A stretch of DNA of 6,935 bases, taken from NCBI GenBank assembly GCA_003241215.1, contig QFOL01000211.1:1-6935 (forward strand), read 5' to 3'. Both the position numbers and the translations under genes were made by a program. Below the pieces are notes generated by a model. That model saw only the letters and a program-made list of their open reading frames with translations, ran no database searches and was not told where the DNA came from. Position 1 is the first letter of the stretch; each line of letters opens with the position of its first letter. Source of the stretch: Agrobacterium fabrum (GTDB lineage: Bacteria > Pseudomonadota > Alphaproteobacteria > Rhizobiales > Rhizobiaceae). This document shows positions 5,032 through 6,935 of this stretch, in pieces.

Positions 5032-6000
5032 GTGGCCTATACATCGTCTCAACCGCGCCGGTTTTTATCCGGCTGGTCCGCAAAGGCTGGAAAACCCGCC
5101 AAGCCCGCTGAAGCCGGCATGAAGCGCGTGCAGTTCTCCTCGTCTTTCGTGCCCTATCTGTTTCTGGCGCCGCAGCTTGCGGTGATCTTCATCTTTTTCT
5201 ATTGGCCGTCCGTTCAGGCCATCCAGTCTTCGTTTTATCTCGAAGACCCTTTCGGGTTCGGGGCTTCATTCGTGGGCCTCGCCAATTATTCGGATGCGAT
5301 ATTCAATCCGGAATATCTCAATATCGCCAAGTTCACGGTCGTATTTACCGTGCTGGTGACCTTCTTTTCGCTGGCGCTCGGTCTTTTGCTGGCAGTCAAG
5401 GCCGATGCGGTCATTCGCGGCAGCTCGACATACAAGACATTGCTGATTTCCGTCTATGCCATCGCGCCGCCGGTCGCCGGCCTCATCGGCATGATGTTTT
5501 TCGACCAGCATATCGGCCCCTTCGTCAAAATGGCTGCATTTTTCGGCTGGGACATGAAGGTCGGCCTCAATTATTTCGATACGGCCTTCGCCATGGTCGT
5601 GGTCGCGGTCTGGAAGCAGATTCCCTATAATTTCATCTTCTTCCTCTCCGGCCTCCAGGGTGTGCCCGTTTCCGTCCGAGAGGCAGCCGCCATCGACTGC
5701 CGCTCGGGCTTCCGCCGGTTCTGGACGGTCATCATGCCGCTTCTGGCGCCCACGGCTTTCTTCCTGCTGATCATCAACATCACCTATGCGCTGTTCGACA
5801 CCTTCGGCGTCATCGACGTGATGGTGAAGGACAAAGCGGCGAATAACCCGATCACGCTGGTCTACAAGGTGTTTCTCGATGGTTTCCGCGGCAATGACAT
5901 TGGCGGTTCGTCGGCACAGTCCGTCATCCTGATGCTGGTCGTCTTCGTCCTTACCATTATCCAGTTCCGCTTCATCGAGAAGCGCATCCATTACAATTGA
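5032..6000 (+). CDS. ugpA: sn-Glycerol-3-phosphate ABC transporter, permease UgpA
   Basis: One of two inner-membrane permeases forming the Ugp channel. The 322 residues match UgpA throughout: FVPYLFLAPQL (39-49) opening the first membrane span, DPFGF (72-76), FVGLANY (80-86), YAIAPPVAGL (142-151), WKQIPYNFIFF (194-204), ITYALFDTFGVID (250-262) and SSAQSVILM (293-301). About six hydrophobic spans are expected. The cytoplasmic EAA loop that contacts the ATPase is EAAAIDCRSGFRRFWTVIMP (217-236); it has C223 and R224 where homologues have the invariant GA of EAAAIDGA. Starting at GTG 5032 gives a basic, proline-containing N-terminal extension of about 29 residues compared with E. coli (295 residues); ATG 5119 would remove it. 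The stop codon lies 11 bases before ugpE. Confidence 0.95.
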   Translation: MAYTSSQPRRFLSGWSAKAGKPAKPAEAGMKRVQFSSSFVPYLFLAPQLAVIFIFFYWPSVQAIQSSFYLEDPFGFGASFVGLANYSDAIFNPEYLNIAKFTVVFTVLVTFFSLALGLLLAVKADAVIRGSSTYKTLLISVYAIAPPVAGLIGMMFFDQHIGPFVKMAAFFGWDMKVGLNYFDTAFAMVVVAVWKQIPYNFIFFLSGLQGVPVSVREAAAIDCRSGFRRFWTVIMPLLAPTAFFLLIINITYALFDTFGVIDVMVKDKAANNPITLVYKVFLDGFRGNDIGGSSAQSVILMLVVFVLTIIQFRFIEKRIHYN

Positions 6001-6011
6001 GGGAAAAGACG

Positions 6012-6854
6012 ATGTACAAGACAAAACCCCTCGATCATCTGGTGCTGATAGCAGGTGCGCTTTTCCTGATTTTGCCTGTTGTCGTGGCTTTCATGACCTC
6101 CACGCATACGGCGGCGGAAATTCACCGCAGCGGTCTGGCGATCGTTCCCGGCGACAATTTCGTCGAGACCTATGAAAAGGTCCTGACCCAGAAGGGCGGT
6201 TTCACCGGGCAGATCACCGGCCTCAACATGGTGATCAACTCGCTGATCCTCGGCATCGGTTTTGCCGTCGGCAAGATCGTCCTGTCGATGACGGCGGCCT
6301 ATGCGATCGTCTATTTCCGCTTCCGCTTTGCCACGCTTGCCTTCTGGATCATTTTCACCACGCTGCTGTTGCCGCTGGAAGTGCGCATCATGCCGTCCTA
6401 TGAGGTGATGAGCAAACTCGGCCTCTTGAACTCTTATACCGGCTTGATCGTGCCGCTTCTCGCCTCGGCGACAGGCACCTTCTATTTCCGGCAGTTCTTC
6501 AAATCCATTCCGGAAGAATTGCTGGAGGCTGCCCGCATTGATGGGGCAGGGCCGTTCAAGTTCTTCATCGACGTGATCATTCCGTTGTCGCGCACCATGA
6601 TGGCGGCGATCTTCATCATCATGTTCGTTTATGGCTGGAACCAGTATCTCTGGCCGATGCTGATGACGACGGATGAGAGTTTCTTCACCCTGATGCGTGG
6701 CATCAAGTCGATCCTGCAGGTCTGGGTCGGTTCGCAAATTCCCGATTACAACGAAGCTTTCGCGCTTGCCGTTCTGGCCATGCTGCCGCCGGTGCTGATC
6801 GTCGTCATTTTCCAGCGCTGGTTCATCAAGGGCCTCACCGAGAGCGATAAATAA
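6012..6854 (+). CDS. ugpE: sn-Glycerol-3-phosphate ABC transporter, permease UgpE
   Basis: The second channel-forming permease, 280 residues against 281 in E. coli. Signature stretches are [17 protein letters not shown] (88-104), the UgpE-typical [15 protein letters not shown] (118-132), [13 protein letters not shown] (151-163), YGWNQYLWP (207-215) and the C-terminal [10 protein letters not shown]. The EAA loop is canonical: [16 protein letters not shown] (170-185), with G178 intact, followed by IIPLS. Around six membrane spans are visible. ATG 6012 follows AGGGA seven bases upstream. A TTG at 5997 is in frame but overlaps the ugpA stop and lacks a binding site, so it was not used. The tight spacing on both sides shows cotranscription with ugpA and ugpC. 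Confidence 0.96.
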
Positions 6855-6864
6855 GGAGACCGAA

Positions 6865-6935
6865 ATGGCCGCGATAGAAATCAGTCAGGTCTGCAAGGAT
6901 TATCATGGCGGCGTGCGCGCCGTGCATCACGTCGA
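6865..6935 (+). CDS. ugpC: sn-Glycerol-3-phosphate ABC transporter, ATP-binding protein (5' end only)
   Basis: ATG 6865 follows AAGGAG by six bases; the binding site begins within the ugpE stop codon. The 23 complete codons read [13 protein letters not shown] followed by [10 protein letters not shown], the usual first strand of a CUT1-family sugar-importer ATPase. The tyrosine of KDY is in the position of the A-loop aromatic residue that stacks on adenine. Walker A and later motifs lie beyond the window. The identification as UgpC rests on this N-terminus and on its place after ugpE; it would be the cytoplasmic ATPase that drives the importer. Confidence 0.85.

Noticed and set aside
3644..5083. 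A 479-codon open frame antisense to ugpB
   Set aside because: It mirrors ugpB almost exactly, its translation resembles no known family, and it has no ribosome binding site. The strong codon bias of ugpB removes stop codons from this antisense frame.
5266..6737. Two long minus-strand open frames antisense to ugpA and ugpE
   Set aside because: Their translations are rich in D, H, E, R and Q, the typical reverse image of membrane-protein codons, and ugpA and ugpE are certain on the plus strand.

Overview
The window reads as ordinary chromosome of an alphaproteobacterium of the Rhizobiaceae, most like Agrobacterium/Rhizobium. The basis is GC-rich codon use, a DnaN starting MRITLERSNLLKSL, an RsmI/YraN pair, and a start that looks like the N-terminus of an Agrobacterium-type phosphatidylethanolamine N-methyltransferase. 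The genus call is from memory of these protein families; no database search was possible. I see no mobile element, CRISPR array, tRNA, rRNA or phage gene.

Layout. The left part is read on the minus strand: the first 20 codons of a probable pmtA (62 down to 1), a 195-base gap with a clear dnaN terminator, and complete dnaN (1376 down to 258). A 267-base divergent region follows. The rest is on the plus strand. First comes a tight cluster: rsmI (16S rRNA 2'-O-methyltransferase), yraN (UPF0102 nuclease-fold protein, overlapping rsmI by 11 bases) and a maltose-O-acetyltransferase-type hexapeptide-repeat enzyme 13 bases further on. After a 132-base intergenic region comes an ABC importer operon, ugpB-ugpA-ugpE-ugpC: periplasmic binding protein, two permeases and the first 23 codons of the ATPase, which runs off the right edge.

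How they work together. dnaN, rsmI and yraN are housekeeping genes for replication, ribosome modification and possibly DNA processing. The Ugp system imports sn-glycerol-3-phosphate and glycerophosphodiesters as phosphate and carbon sources. A row of three degenerate 11-bp Pho-box-like repeats lies just upstream of ugpB, which fits PhoB control under phosphate starvation. A 14-bp intercistronic hairpin between ugpB and ugpA probably helps keep the binding-protein message more abundant than the permease message. A second element resembling the ugpB Pho box lies upstream of the probable pmtA, but in the opposite orientation to that gene.

No undescribed biological system is evident. The points worth checking are regulatory (Pho-box-like repeats, hairpins, start sites) plus one unusual substitution in the EAA loop of UgpA.
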